A stretch of DNA of 64,000 nt from Desulfosarcina widdelii (GCF_009688965.1 NZ_AP021875.1:1178001-1242000); one strand, 5' to 3'. Shown: positions 8,754 through 18,366, counted from the first letter of the stretch. Translations and numbers: made by a program. Notes: generated by a model from the letters alone, not told the origin.

Positions 8754-10001
8754 CTATCGCTTGATATTGATCAACTCCTGGAGGATCTCGTCGCTGGTGG
8801 TGATCACCTTGGAATTGGCCTGGTAGGCGCGCTGGGTGGTGATCATCTCCACGAATTCAGTGGCCATGTCCACATTGGACATCTCCAGGGTGCTGGGTGC
8901 GATGGCGCCCAAGCTGGCAGTGTTGGGGGCGCCCAGCAGGGCCTGGCCGGAGGCCAGCGATTCGGAGTAAAGGTTGCTGCCCTGTTTGGCCAGTCCGGAG
9001 TAGCTGGCAAAATCGGCCAGGGTGATCAAGGCAAAGGGGAGCATGGAACCGTTGGAATAGATTCCCGTAAAATAACCGTCTTCGTCCACGGCTACCGATT
9101 GAAGACTGCCGGAGGGGTAGCCGTTCTGACTCTGGGCGGTTTTGGTGGATTCGGAACTGTAGCCGGTGACGCTGCCGTCGGATCCGACAGCGTCTAAATA
9201 TACCCATGCAACTTCCAAGGGATCCGTAGCGTCCGTAAACCCGGTTATCTCGAGTATCGGATTGCCGTTGGCATCCGTATTGGTCGCAGTCGAAGTGGTT
9301 CCGGTGGGATCCAGGTTCCCGTCCACATCGAATTCGATATGCCCTGTGGTAGCACAGCTCAGGGACGTGGGTTCCACGCTTACCGCCCAGTCCCAGCCAT
9401 CGGCGACCCGTGTGAAATTAATATCCAGAATCACCTCGGATCCAAGGGAATTATAGGTCGTGATGGAACTTGTGAATGTATCCGGGACAGATGGATCGGC
9501 GTTGCTGTCCAGGTTGAGCCCGAAACTGATTTCGCTGGTGGCGTTGGGTTCGCTGCTTCCGTTGGGCAGGGTGATGTCGCCGATAGTACCGATGTTGCCC
9601 GTGGACGGATCGACCGAATACCCCTGAACGACAAATCCGTCCGGTGTAACCAAATTGCCTTCATTGTCCCATTCGAACTGCCCGGCACGGGTGTAGTAAT
9701 TAATGTTGGTGGAAGGGTCGCTGACCATGAACAGGCCGGCACCGTTGACCGAAAGGTCGGTGGCACTGGTGGTATTCTCCAGGGACCCGGCTTCCCACTG
9801 GGGGTTGACCCCGTTAAGGGTTACACCGCGCCCAATCTGGACGTTGGTCTGGCTTAAGGTGGAACTGAAAATATTGGCGAAAGATACCCGCGAGGCCTTG
9901 AAGCCGTTGGTATCCACATTGGCGATGTTGTCGCCGATCACCGCCATGGCGCTGGTATTGGCTTTCAAACCTGAAATTCCCGAGTACAATGAACCGATCA
10001 T
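8754..10001 (-). CDS. flgE: FlgE, flagellar hook protein
   Basis: The hook subunit. The 415 residues begin MIGSLYSGISGLKANTSAM and continue with IGDNIANVDTNGFKASR, the N-terminal rod/hook family motif, and end with VEMITTQRAYQANSKVITT and LQELINIKR, the matching C-terminal coiled-coil. Between lie the FlgE domains, rich in Thr, Ser and Asp as usual for exported axial proteins. Start chosen by the AAAGGAG seven bases upstream. It follows flgD by 23 nt and is the last gene of the fliJ-fliK-flgD-flgE run. Confidence 0.96.
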   Translation of the reverse strand: MIGSLYSGISGLKANTSAMAVIGDNIANVDTNGFKASRVSFANIFSSTLSQTNVQIGRGVTLNGVNPQWEAGSLENTTSATDLSVNGAGLFMVSDPSTNINYYTRAGQFEWDNEGNLVTPDGFVVQGYSVDPSTGNIGTIGDITLPNGSSEPNATSEISFGLNLDSNADPSVPDTFTSSITTYNSLGSEVILDINFTRVADGWDWAVSVEPTSLSCATTGHIEFDVDGNLDPTGTTSTATNTDANGNPILEITGFTDATDPLEVAWVYLDAVGSDGSVTGYSSESTKTAQSQNGYPSGSLQSVAVDEDGYFTGIYSNGSMLPFALITLADFASYSGLAKQGSNLYSESLASGQALLGAPNTASLGAIAPSTLEMSNVDMATEFVEMITTQRAYQANSKVITTSDEILQELINIKR

Positions 10002-10024
10002 AACCGATCTCCTTTATTTTTCCA

Positions 10025-10708
10025 TTAGACGTTTTCGTCAACGCCGGCAGCTTCAACCCGCACCAGCGAAGAAATGGCGACTTCCTGATCGCCGACCAAA
10101 AGCAGCGTCTCGCCAGATTGATAGTCGATACCCGTCACTTTCCCGCTGACATAGGAGGTGGAAGAAACGCTATCGCCATTGGCATCGACAGCCATGACCG
10201 AAAAGGTATACACTCCGTCGCTGACCGTGGTGCCGTTCGCGTCGGTACCGTCCCAGTCGATGGTATGGGTACCTGCAGCGAGGCTGCCGGCATCGATGTC
10301 GGTCACGAACCCGCCGGAGCTATCGTAGATCTGGACATACACGCTAGTGGAAGCGTCACCCAGCTCAACGGAAATGCCGTCGGCGACCCCGTCCGAAACG
10401 GAAAGCGTGTCACCGGCGGCGGTAATCGTCGAACCAATGAAGCCCGCGGCTTCGATGTTATTCAATGTGGACTGATAGACTTCGAAGTTCGCCAGCGTAT
10501 CATTTACGTTTTGAAGTTGTTCGAGGGAGCTGAACTGGGCCAACTGGGCCGTGAACTCGGTGCTGTCCGAGGGGTTCAGCGGATCCTGGTTCTGCAATTG
10601 GGCCACCAGCAGCGTCAGAAAATCGTCCTTGTCCAGAACCGTGTCGTCGGTGCTGTCAGTCGTTGTGGTGGATTGGCTGTATACTTGGGAAACGCTCGTA
10701 ACGGTCAT
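10025..10708 (-). CDS. flgD: FlgD, hook-capping protein
   Basis: FlgD caps the growing hook and is itself exported. The 227-residue protein has the conserved N-terminal segment [19 protein letters not shown] (about residues 25-43), then a FlgD Tudor-like and FnIII-like part with the FLN-type repeat [20 protein letters not shown]. Start supported by AAGGGG upstream. Lies 53 nt after fliK in the same direction, right before flgE, the usual order. Confidence 0.95.
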   Translation of the reverse strand: MTVTSVSQVYSQSTTTTDSTDDTVLDKDDFLTLLVAQLQNQDPLNPSDSTEFTAQLAQFSSLEQLQNVNDTLANFEVYQSTLNNIEAAGFIGSTITAAGDTLSVSDGVADGISVELGDASTSVYVQIYDSSGGFVTDIDAGSLAAGTHTIDWDGTDANGTTVSDGVYTFSVMAVDANGDSVSSTSYVSGKVTGIDYQSGETLLLVGDQEVAISSLVRVEAAGVDENV

Positions 10709-10761
10709 TGTCTTTTCCCCTTGAATGTCATTGTTCAGGCCTTGCGGTAATCCGCAATAAA

Positions 10762-12384
10762 TCAGGCGAAATAATTGACGCGGTCTGTCCTTGCATCCGT
10801 CGGATGGTCATCCTCACGATTGCCGTTCTCCCGATGGTTCGTTTCCGGTTCCTGCTCGGAATCCTGGCGCCGACCGTTTTGAAAGGACGGGTTTTTGAAC
10901 ATCTGGGCAAACTGTTCCCGCTGCTGCTGCTGCCCCGCGTCGGGGTTGACCGTCACCTCGAAGCGGTCGATGGTCAAGCCCTGATGCTGCAATTCCGTTT
11001 TCAGGTGGTGCAGGTTGGCCTCGACAACTTCCTTGACCATCGGATGATCGGTTACCATGCGAACCACCACCTGTTCCTTGTCGGCGGCGATATTCATCTG
11101 GACATTGCCCAGAAAATCAGGTTTCAACCGAATCTGAATCTCGCTGCGCCCCTGGACGGAACGCAAATTGGCTTTGTCCACGATCTGGTCCATTACCGTG
11201 GTTTGGAAACGCTGGGCTGCCGATGCTTCCGCCCTTTCCGAAGGTTCGGCCTGAATGGCACCGGATTTTTCGGTCATCGTCCGTGTGGCATCCTGAATCG
11301 TATCGAAGAAACGATTTTGTTCCGGGCTTGCCGTTTTTACCGGTTCCGATGAAGTCGATCCCTTAGACAGTTCCTTTTCACCGGCATCCGACGATTGATT
11401 TCTGTCCTGTATTTCACTTCTCACAACGCGACTGTTATCTGGATCGACTTCATCTGCTGTCGTCGAATTTCCATCTTCCTTGACGGTCGAAACCGACAGC
11501 GGCTGTTGGGTCTGTTTTGTATCTTTTGGAGATGAGATTGGATTGTCGCCCTGAAAGACTTTCTTTGCCCCGTCAAACATGCGCTGCGAATTGATTTCGG
11601 GACTTTCTTCATCAATTGTATCGTCAGTTAAAGCAGCCGATGAATCGACCGGAGATACTGGTTTTTCCTTATTTTTCGTGGTCTGCAAGGTCTGGTTGAA
11701 CTCGGCCGTTTTGATCTCATCCTGAGCCTGAGCCAAGTGCCCGGTATCGGGACTCTGTTCCGTCGTCACGGTCAACCCCGATGCTGTATCGATTTGCGCC
11801 AATGTACCGGACGCGGTCGCCCCTTGACCTTGGCCATTGGTCTGCGCTTCCTGTCCGGCACCGGGTATTTTTTGAACGGTTGCCGCCGGCTTTTCGTTAG
11901 AATTCAGGAGCTGATCGGACCCGTTGGCCGAATCCATAACGAGATTCGTCAGCACCGGCAAAGACGAACCTTCGCCCGTATGTAGGTCGGTATTCGCCAA
12001 TTGCTGAAGGGCATCTTGAATGCCGGAAAGATCAACATCGCTTAAATTTTGCAAGTCCTGGACCTCATCGGAGAACTCCGGTGACAGTTCCATGGCGTCG
12101 GTAATCATGGTCAACAGTTGATCCCAGTCAACGGCTTCCAATTTGGTTGTTTCCGATTCTGCGGATTCACTTTGAAGAAGTTGATCCGGGATCTCTCCGT
12201 CGGAGGCTAACGTGGCGTTGTCTCCAGTGAGTTTCCGGACCCATGCGGAAAACGAATCGAAGGCTTCGCCACCGGTTTGTGCAGTTCCAGCATTGGCCGC
12301 TGCCGGATTTACGGTTCCGGTGCCGCTTTTTCCCATTGCGGGCAGCGCCCCGGTGGCCTGCATAAGAGTGCCAAAAGGAATCAT
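10762..12384 (-). CDS. fliK: FliK, hook-length control protein
   Basis: FliK is the exported ruler that triggers the FlhB switch when the hook is long enough. The 540 residues are mostly a low-complexity, polar, Gln/Ser/Asp-rich region that diverges rapidly in this family. The conserved part is the C-terminal Flg_hook domain (about residues 395-490), with [18 protein letters not shown] and a following [21 protein letters not shown] Gln-rich, charged tail closes the protein. It overlaps fliJ by 4 bp, showing translational coupling. Confidence 0.92.
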   Translation of the reverse strand: MIPFGTLMQATGALPAMGKSGTGTVNPAAANAGTAQTGGEAFDSFSAWVRKLTGDNATLASDGEIPDQLLQSESAESETTKLEAVDWDQLLTMITDAMELSPEFSDEVQDLQNLSDVDLSGIQDALQQLANTDLHTGEGSSLPVLTNLVMDSANGSDQLLNSNEKPAATVQKIPGAGQEAQTNGQGQGATASGTLAQIDTASGLTVTTEQSPDTGHLAQAQDEIKTAEFNQTLQTTKNKEKPVSPVDSSAALTDDTIDEESPEINSQRMFDGAKKVFQGDNPISSPKDTKQTQQPLSVSTVKEDGNSTTADEVDPDNSRVVRSEIQDRNQSSDAGEKELSKGSTSSEPVKTASPEQNRFFDTIQDATRTMTEKSGAIQAEPSERAEASAAQRFQTTVMDQIVDKANLRSVQGRSEIQIRLKPDFLGNVQMNIAADKEQVVVRMVTDHPMVKEVVEANLHHLKTELQHQGLTIDRFEVTVNPDAGQQQQREQFAQMFKNPSFQNGRRQDSEQEPETNHRENGNREDDHPTDARTDRVNYFA

Positions 12385-12842
12385 TCGCTCTCTCCGTTGG
12401 CGTTAATCATTTTTCTGGCAAAACGGTTCACCGCGACTTCATCGATCAGTTCCATTTCCTTTTTCAATATGGCCCGATTGTAGCGATCCAACCCCTGCTC
12501 CTTGAGTTTTTCCAGAATCTGACGCCGCTTCATGGCTTCAAGCAGCTCGTTCTGTTTTTTTGATTCGACCTCAACAAGCTTTCCAAGCGTGGATGTTTGG
12601 CGGTCGATTTGTTCGGCAAGCCTTTTGAGATAGGCATGGTAGGCAATCACCCCGTCACTGGAAAGGCCTTTGGATTGTTCTTCCTTCAATACCGTTGCTG
12701 TATCCATCTCTTTCCTTTTCATCGTGTCCAGTTGCTGCCGCGCCCTGGTCACCTGCTGTTTGATTTCGGCAAGTTCCTTTTTCAGGTTGTCTTCGATAAA
12801 TTGCCGATGATCCAGAACAATTTGCAGGTTGAAGGTATACAT
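12381..12842 (-). CDS. fliJ: FliJ, export chaperone/ATPase stalk
   Basis: FliJ is the coiled-coil stalk of the flagellar ATPase and an escort for chaperones. The 153-residue protein is almost entirely charged helix with heptad patterns, typical of FliJ, and begins MYTFNLQIVLDHRQFIED. It is not contiguous with fliI: 233 bp separate them and contain a near-perfect sigma-54 promoter, so fliJ-fliK-flgD-flgE is probably an independent transcription unit. No strong Shine-Dalgarno is visible before the ATG. Confidence 0.9.
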   Translation of the reverse strand: MYTFNLQIVLDHRQFIEDNLKKELAEIKQQVTRARQQLDTMKRKEMDTATVLKEEQSKGLSSDGVIAYHAYLKRLAEQIDRQTSTLGKLVEVESKKQNELLEAMKRRQILEKLKEQGLDRYNRAILKKEMELIDEVAVNRFARKMINANGESE

Positions 12843-12891
12843 GGTTTTGCAACTATCGATTCGGGTTCAATCTGCTCTTGTTTTAGCAGCT

Positions 12892-12907
12892 AGCATACCT
12901 CGTGCCA
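12892..12907 (-). promoter_or_regulatory. Sigma-54 promoter of fliJ-fliK-flgD-flgE
   Basis: The minus strand reads TGGCACGAGGTATGCT. The -24 box TGGCACG is a perfect consensus and the -12 box ATGCT has the right 10-nt spacing between GG and GC. It lies 50 bp upstream of the fliJ ATG and is the best sigma-54 match in the window. Confidence 0.82.
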
Positions 12908-13075
12908 GATATTCCCATCTCTATTTCTGCCTGTTTTTACAGCTTTTTTTATTGCTCTCTGTTTCTGTTTGAATTCCCTGAGGCTTTGTCGACCGGCAAC
13001 AATTTCCTTCGGCAGCACTTTTTTCCCCGGTCGGTTTCCCGAATGAAAAAACCGCTCCAGCGCAAAAGCCTCTGG

Positions 13076-14395
13076 CTATTGCATCATGGCCTGCAACGCC
13101 GCGACGCTTTCTTCAAACGTTGTAGCTTCCTTGATTCCCTGTCGGAGATATCGGTTGACGGACTCGATCATCTGGATGGCGAAGTCGATATTGGGGTTGC
13201 TGCCGGCCTCATAGGCCCCGATATTGATCAGGTCTTCGGCTTTGCGATATGTCGCCAGCACCTCCTTGATCTTTCCCACGTGGTGTTTGTGGTCGAGATC
13301 GGTAATATCTTCCATCACCCGGCTGATGCTTCTAAGGATATCGATGGCCGGATAGTGGTTCTGGTTGGCCAGATCCCGGGTGAGCACGATGTGTCCGTCG
13401 AGAATGGAGCGCACCGCATCGGCGATGGGTTCGTTCATGTCGTCCCCTTCCACCAGGACGGTATACAATCCGGTAATGGTACCGCGATGCGACGACGTAC
13501 CCGCACGCTCCAGAAGCTTGGGCAAAATGGAAAAGACGGAGGGTGTGTAGCCTTTGGTCGTCGGCGGTTCGCCTAAAGACAAGCCGATTTCCCGCTGGGC
13601 CATGGCTAGCCGGGTGACCGAATCCATCATCAGATTGACATGCTTGCCCTGGTCGCGGAAGTACTCGGCAATGGCGGTGGCAATGAAGCCTCCCCGCAAT
13701 CGCACCAGTGGCAGGTGATCGGAGGTCGCAACGACGACAACGGATTTTTTCAACCCTTCCTCGCCAAGATCTTTCTGAATGAACTCGTTGAGTTCACGGC
13801 CACGTTCACCGATCAGGCCGATGACGTTTACCTCGGCCGCGGTGTTGCGGGCGATCATACCCATCAGGACACTCTTGCCGACACCGGAACCGGCAAAAAT
13901 TCCCATGCGTTGGCCGCAGCCAACGGTCAGTAGCCCGTTGATGGCCCGGATGCCCAGATCCAGGGGGCGCTCGATGCGGTTGCGAAGCAGCGGATTGACC
14001 GGGTTGGCATAAATGGGATAGTTGTTTTCGACCGGTATGGGCCCCTTGCCGTCAATGGGATTGCCGAGTCCGTCGATTACTCTGCCCAGCAAGGCCGGCC
14101 CGACGCCGACCTGCGCCTTTTCGGTCCGGGCCACCACCTTGCAACCCGGTCCCAGGCTGTGGATGTCTTCCAGGGGCATCAGCAAAACGGAGTCTTCTCT
14201 AAACCCCAGAACTTCAGCACTTACCGGTCTCGTGCTGTTCTCGGCAAAGATATCGCAAACGCATCCGATCTGCGATCCCGGCCCACTGGCTTCGATGACC
14301 AACCCGACCACTTTTTTAACACGGCCGTTGGCGCGTATCGCCGCTACGGAACGAACGGTGTCATAGTATTTCTCCAGGGAAAACGGCTGATTCAT
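13076..14395 (-). CDS. fliI: FliI, flagellar export ATPase
   Basis: FliI is the F1-beta-like hexameric ATPase that helps load export substrates. The Walker A GSGVGKS is at about residues 169-175 and the catalytic GERGRELNEFI follows, then the Walker B LMMDSVTRLAMAQRE region, all intact. An upstream ATG at 14419 is also open, giving eight extra residues, but it would lie inside fliH; the ATG at 14395, 10 nt after the fliH stop, is preferred though its ribosome site is weak. About 439 residues, normal for the family. Confidence 0.96.
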   Translation of the reverse strand: MNQPFSLEKYYDTVRSVAAIRANGRVKKVVGLVIEASGPGSQIGCVCDIFAENSTRPVSAEVLGFREDSVLLMPLEDIHSLGPGCKVVARTEKAQVGVGPALLGRVIDGLGNPIDGKGPIPVENNYPIYANPVNPLLRNRIERPLDLGIRAINGLLTVGCGQRMGIFAGSGVGKSVLMGMIARNTAAEVNVIGLIGERGRELNEFIQKDLGEEGLKKSVVVVATSDHLPLVRLRGGFIATAIAEYFRDQGKHVNLMMDSVTRLAMAQREIGLSLGEPPTTKGYTPSVFSILPKLLERAGTSSHRGTITGLYTVLVEGDDMNEPIADAVRSILDGHIVLTRDLANQNHYPAIDILRSISRVMEDITDLDHKHHVGKIKEVLATYRKAEDLINIGAYEAGSNPNIDFAIQMIESVNRYLRQGIKEATTFEESVAALQAMMQ

Positions 14396-14405
14396 GGCGT
14401 CGGGT

Positions 14406-15119
14406 TTACCCTTCGGCAATGGGTTTGGGCAGTTGATCGTTCAAACGTTCTTCAATCACTTTGATCTGCTGCTCGATTCTCGCGTCAACATCGCCGAGTC
14501 GGGCCTCGATCACGCAGCCTCCCCGGCCAACGTTTTCATCGCCTTCCAACGCCAACTGCGCATCGGCATCTCCGCCGTTTTGCAATTGATCGCCCAGCGC
14601 TTCTACCGCCTCTATATCCCGAGGGTTAAGGCGTACCGTCAATTTTCGGGGGTCGGCCACCTGTTGCATAGCAGCCTTGACCACCTGTTCGATGACGTTG
14701 CCGTGTTCGGTTTCGTAATGCACGATCTTTTTGGCGATGGCCAGTGCCAGACGAACGGTCTCGATCTCCATCCGCTCGCGATCCCGGCTACGGATTTTTT
14801 CCGTCTCTTCGATGGCAGTCCGCATCGCTGCAACGGCCTGGTCTATCTTTTCCCGGCTTGCGGCCGCCGCCTCGGCGATCCCTTGCTCCATTCCCTTGTT
14901 GAACGCCTCATCGACCAGTTGACGCACTTCTTCCGAATCTTCCAAATTCCCGGTAGGTGCGGAACAATCATGATCGGAGCCAATCCCCATCCCCACAAAA
15001 CTGTCCGGTTTGGGCTGCGGGCGGCGCTCTTTTTCCGCACCACAGGGAATCTCGGGGAAATAGTAGAGCGCACAAGATTCGGATAACGATGACCGGTTGT
15101 CTTCGGGTGCGTCAGCCAA
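14406..15119 (-). CDS. fliH: FliH, flagellar export ATPase regulator (TTG start)
   Basis: FliH binds FliI and tethers it to the C-ring. The C-terminal half (about residues 85-237) carries the FliH/HrpE-like pattern with EQGIAEAAAASREKIDQAVA, a long Glu/Arg-rich helix, and VRLALAIAKKIVHYETEHGN. The frame is open further upstream, but there it is only the shadow of fliG. The best start is the TTG at 15119, with GGGGAGG six bases upstream and an 8-bp overlap with fliG; the adjacent TTG at 15122 is the alternative. About 237 residues, the usual size. Confidence 0.88.
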   Translation of the reverse strand: MADAPEDNRSSLSESCALYYFPEIPCGAEKERRPQPKPDSFVGMGIGSDHDCSAPTGNLEDSEEVRQLVDEAFNKGMEQGIAEAAAASREKIDQAVAAMRTAIEETEKIRSRDRERMEIETVRLALAIAKKIVHYETEHGNVIEQVVKAAMQQVADPRKLTVRLNPRDIEAVEALGDQLQNGGDADAQLALEGDENVGRGGCVIEARLGDVDARIEQQIKVIEERLNDQLPKPIAEG

Positions 15120-16074
15120 CAAATTCCTCCCCTCCCCTTCCGCTGATGACCAGCTCTCCTTTTCGTTCCATATCCTGAACGATCTTGGTAATCTTCTGCT
15201 GGGCATCGGTGACATCCTTGATGCGGACGGCTCCGGACACTTCCATCTCCTCTTTAAGAATCTCGGCCGCCCGCTGGGACATATTGCGGAAAATTTTATC
15301 TTTGACCTCATCGGTCGAGGCCTTGAGCGCAACCGCCAGTTCCTGGGATTCCACGGAACGCAGTACCTTCTGCAGGCCGCGGTCGTCCACGAGTACGATG
15401 TCGTCGAAGATGAACATGTTCTGCCGGATCTCTTCGGCCAGTTCGGGGTCGTCTTCCTCGATCTCTTCGATGATCTGCTCGGCCGCGGTACCGTCGATCA
15501 TGTTCAGTATTTCGGCCAAACGGGGCACGCCCCCGGCTTTCTGGGTACTTGAGGTTTCCTTGTTGGCCAGAATTTCCTCGAAAGCCCGGTCGATCTCCTC
15601 GAGCATTCCTGAGGCGACTTTATCCAGATTGGCGATGCGGTAGGCCACATCGGCCCGCAATTCATCAGGTAGCAGCCCCATCACTTCACTGGCAATATGG
15701 GGCTGCAGGTGGGCGATTATCAGAGAGATGGTCTGGGGATGTTCGCTTTGAATGAGCTGAATCAGCAGATCCGGCGGTATGGACTGGATGGCATTCAGAT
15801 TTTTTTCCCGCCGCTCATCCGCACCCTCTGGGGTCGCCTTCTCCCCCCCTTCCTTGCTTTCGATCTGTTTTGGGGGCGCCGCCTTTTCCAAAAATTCCCG
15901 GGCGACACTTTCAACCAGGGCCGGTGAGATCGATTCCAGCTTGGCCTGAAGTTTGAAGATCAGATTGCGTTCGGCCTTGGTAAGCTGGTCGACCACCGGA
16001 GAAATCACATCCCATCCCAGGGCGTGGACAAGAATAGCTGCTTTTAATGATCCGATGAGGTTTCTGGGGTCCAT
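15112..16074 (-). CDS. fliG: FliG, flagellar motor switch protein
   Basis: FliG transmits torque between the stator and the MS-ring. The middle domain has the EHPQTISLIIAHLQP signature and the C-terminal domain the charged torque helix around RSVESQELAVALKASTDEV. The ATG at 16074 (MDPRNLIGSLKAAILVHALG) matches the normal N-terminus. The frame stays open 14 codons further up, but those codons (NPEPQTLNPKP) are the translation of an intergenic TTCAGGG-type repeat and are unlikely to be real. The N-terminal domain is followed by an acidic/Lys-rich linker of about 30 residues that is longer than usual. Confidence 0.95.
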   Translation of the reverse strand: MDPRNLIGSLKAAILVHALGWDVISPVVDQLTKAERNLIFKLQAKLESISPALVESVAREFLEKAAPPKQIESKEGGEKATPEGADERREKNLNAIQSIPPDLLIQLIQSEHPQTISLIIAHLQPHIASEVMGLLPDELRADVAYRIANLDKVASGMLEEIDRAFEEILANKETSSTQKAGGVPRLAEILNMIDGTAAEQIIEEIEEDDPELAEEIRQNMFIFDDIVLVDDRGLQKVLRSVESQELAVALKASTDEVKDKIFRNMSQRAAEILKEEMEVSGAVRIKDVTDAQQKITKIVQDMERKGELVISGRGGEEFVG

Positions 16075-16102
16075 GGTCGATGGTTTCGGGTTTAACGTTT
16101 GG

Positions 16103-16114
16103 GGTTCAGGGTTC
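16103..16114. repeat. Dispersed 12-mer GGTTCAGGGTTC between fliF and fliG
   Basis: GGTTCAGGGTTC occurs here, inside a longer stretch of near-repeats (GGGTTTAACGTTTGGGGTTC and GGGTTCAAGGGTTCC). The same 12-mer occurs at 17899-17910 and inverted at 18367-18378. Telomere-like TTCAGGG repeats in intergenic spaces are something I associate with Desulfobacterota genomes. Confidence 0.7.
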
Positions 16115-16145
16115 AAGGGTTCCAGGGAATACGAATAATGTTCTC

Positions 16146-16270
16146 AGCGATTTCGTAAAAAGGTCGAGATCAAGGCTTGCGAGTCCCGAGGAAGGAGGCG
16201 TACCTAAACGTACTCCGCACTGACGAGGGACGAAGCGTAACGCCGATATCGGGGTTTTTACGGAATCGCT
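16146..16270. repeat. 125-bp long palindromic intergenic element
   Basis: The outer arms AGCGATTTCGTAAAAA (16146-16161) and TTTTTACGGAATCGCT (16255-16270) are inverted repeats with one mismatch in 16. Inside, CGAGATC/GATATCG, GTCCCGAGG/CGAGGGAC and the centre GCGTACCTAAACGTAC are also roughly symmetric, so the whole element can fold as one long imperfect hairpin. It ends 2 bp before the fliF stop and so sits in the fliF-fliG mRNA. The look is that of a mobile palindromic repeat or MITE; it may also act as a processing or attenuation site. Confidence 0.75.
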
Positions 16271-16272
16271 TA

Positions 16273-17874
16273 TCATGTTTCTTTAAGCCACGTCTTCATT
16301 AGCTGGGTAGACCCGGAACGGTTCTCCTTGATCAGGTTCTCGATCTGTCGGGTGTAACTGTTCTCTTTGTCAGCCTCCGCGTAGCGGCGCTCCAGCTCCT
16401 TGATGGTCTGGGGAAGCTGCTCCAGCATCTGGATCTCCTCGATGGGCGTCGAGGTCAGCCAGCGCGCCAGCGGCTTGATGATCATCATAAAAGACATCAG
16501 GAAGAACAGGGCTGCCGCGGCATATTTGATCAGGGTCTGGTGGGTTTTGAGCATGTCCATCCATCCCGGAGACTCGGGCTCGATTACCGTATCCACGGCC
16601 ATGTCCACCTCAAAGGGGATATTGGCCACTTCGATGACATCGCCCCGGGCAGCATCGTAGTTCACCGCACTTTTAACGATACTCTCCAGTGTGGCCATCT
16701 CTTCGGGCGTCCTGGGGACATATTGTGCCTGCTCCCCTTCGGCCCCTTCTTCGGGCTCACGGTAGGTTCCATCCACGACCACTGCAACGGACAGCCGCTG
16801 GATGCTGCCGACGGGCATGATCTCACGGTTGACGCGTTTGCTCACTTCGTAATTCTTCGTGTACTGCTGTTTCTGGTTGTTGCGCCCGCCACTATCGGTG
16901 GCCATGCCCGTATTTCCAGGCACCACATTGGCCTGAAGACCGGGAACGCCGGCGGCGACGGCATCGGCATCGCTGGAAAGGGAACTGGATCCCTGTTCAC
17001 TTCGGATGACCGATTTGTCCGGCAGGTAAAGCTCCTCGGTTTTCTCCTGCTGGGTGAAATTGAGCAGGCAGGAAACGCGGACAATGGCCTTGTCCTGTCC
17101 CAGGACGCTTTCCAGCATGGTCTTGATGCGGTTTTCCATCAGCCGTTCCTTCTTTTCCTGGAAGGCCAGCTGATTGGATGTCACCTGGCTGACGGTGGAT
17201 TTTTCCTTGAAACCAGCCAGCATCTTTCCACTGTTGTCGATGATGGTGACATCTTCCGGATCCAGCCTGGAGACGCTGGAGGAGACCAGGTGGACGATCC
17301 CCTGGATCTGATCCTTGCTGAGGTATTTGCCGCGCCTCAGCTTCAGAATCACCGAGGCCGTGGCCGGCTCCTCTTCTTCGATAAACAACGAACGCGCCGG
17401 CATAACGATATGGACCCGGGAGCTTTCCACCTCCATCAAGGTGTTGATGGTCCGGCTCAATTCCCCTTGCAGAGCCCTTTGATAATTGACGTTCTGGACG
17501 AATTCGGTCATTCCTAATTTCGTGTCGTCGAATACTTCGAATCCGATTCCAGTGCCCCGGGGCAGTCCCAGGGAGGCCAGGTTCAGCCGGGTTTCGTATA
17601 TTTTGTCATAGGGAATGCGAACCCCCGCACCGTCCATGGTCAACTGGTAGGGGATCTGGTTTTCTTTCAAATGGGCAACGATTTCGGCTGCATCTTCGGG
17701 CGCCAGATTGCTGTATAGCGGATGCATATCGCCGGTTTCCGACCAGGTCAGCAAAAAGGCGAAAGCGGCAATGGTACCGCCCACCAGGATGGCCATGGCC
17801 ACCAGTTTTCCCGTCGATAGCCCTTTTAAGGCCAGTTTCAGTTGCTGCGGCAGCGTGGATAACGAAAAAGCCAT
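16273..17874 (-). CDS. fliF: FliF, MS-ring protein
   Basis: FliF builds the MS-ring, the membrane base of the flagellum. The 533 residues have two membrane helices (about residues 23-45 and 447-466), ring-building motifs between them including PARSLFIEEEEPATASVILK, an acidic Gly-rich insert, and a C-terminal tail (about 495-533) that binds FliG. The length is normal. The stop lies 2 bp from a 125-bp palindromic element, and the start is separated from fliE by an inserted four-helix-bundle cassette, so the usual fliE-fliF-fliG coupling is broken on both sides. Confidence 0.97.
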   Translation of the reverse strand: MAFSLSTLPQQLKLALKGLSTGKLVAMAILVGGTIAAFAFLLTWSETGDMHPLYSNLAPEDAAEIVAHLKENQIPYQLTMDGAGVRIPYDKIYETRLNLASLGLPRGTGIGFEVFDDTKLGMTEFVQNVNYQRALQGELSRTINTLMEVESSRVHIVMPARSLFIEEEEPATASVILKLRRGKYLSKDQIQGIVHLVSSSVSRLDPEDVTIIDNSGKMLAGFKEKSTVSQVTSNQLAFQEKKERLMENRIKTMLESVLGQDKAIVRVSCLLNFTQQEKTEELYLPDKSVIRSEQGSSSLSSDADAVAAGVPGLQANVVPGNTGMATDSGGRNNQKQQYTKNYEVSKRVNREIMPVGSIQRLSVAVVVDGTYREPEEGAEGEQAQYVPRTPEEMATLESIVKSAVNYDAARGDVIEVANIPFEVDMAVDTVIEPESPGWMDMLKTHQTLIKYAAAALFFLMSFMMIIKPLARWLTSTPIEEIQMLEQLPQTIKELERRYAEADKENSYTRQIENLIKENRSGSTQLMKTWLKET

Positions 17875-17898
17875 TGGTACTCCGTTTACTGGTTTAGA

Positions 17899-17910
17899 GG
17901 TTCAGGGTTC
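17899..17910 (+). repeat. Left 12-bp inverted repeat of the four-helix-bundle cassette
   Basis: GGTTCAGGGTTC, an exact reverse complement of 18367-18378. The flanking bases also show partial symmetry. Together the two copies frame the gene at 17909-18298. Confidence 0.7.
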
Positions 17911-18298
17911 AGAGTTCTTTCTTTCGTTGATCTTTCTCATAGACCAGCAGGTAGTTGATGAAACCTCGAATGGTGGCGCGGGTTCGTCCGGCATGATCAT
18001 AAACATCCTGAAACTCAGATCTGGTTATGTATTGTTGATCCACCGCCATGTAGAGCTCACTCTGGACTTCGGTACAAAACCGTTTTGCATACCGAAGAAA
18101 GCGAACAAACTCGTTGTTTGTCTCTGAATCGAACCCTTCCGCTATATTGTACATGGATGAGCCTGCTGCATTCTGAATTTGCTTTTTCAAACCGAAGTCA
18201 CGAACAAACTCACCCTTTTTTGTCAGTCCATAGACCTTGCGGGCTAACTGTCTGGCCAACTGCCATGCCTCAATATCCTCAAATCGTTTTATTCTCAT
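17909..18298 (-). CDS. Four-helix-bundle protein of the 23S rRNA intervening-sequence family, inserted between fliE and fliF
   Basis: The 129 residues match the small four-helix-bundle family first seen in 23S rRNA intervening sequences: the start RIKRFEDIEAWQLARQLARK, the central FGLKKQIQNAAGSSMYNIAEGF and a second helix pair starting FVRFLRYAKRFCTEVQSELY. Function is unknown; family members often sit alone in intergenic regions among repeats. Here it lies in the flagellar operon, in the same direction as fliE and fliF, framed by 12-bp inverted copies of the dispersed repeat GGTTCAGGGTTC. It is therefore probably an insertion and not a flagellar gene. Confidence 0.9.
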   Translation of the reverse strand: MRIKRFEDIEAWQLARQLARKVYGLTKKGEFVRDFGLKKQIQNAAGSSMYNIAEGFDSETNNEFVRFLRYAKRFCTEVQSELYMAVDQQYITRSEFQDVYDHAGRTRATIRGFINYLLVYEKDQRKKEL

Positions 18299-18366
18299 AC
18301 TTTCTCAAATCAGCGATTACCAATTCGCGCTGAAATTACGATTAGTAAGAAAACCCGACAACCGCG

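Noticed and set aside
16075..16116. N-terminal extension of FliG (NPEPQTLNPKP)
   Set aside because: It is the translation of an intergenic TTCAGGG-type repeat and is absent from normal FliG proteins.
16540..17517. Open frame of 325 codons antisense to fliF
   Set aside because: Shadow of fliF; no motif, low-complexity His/Asp/Gly content.
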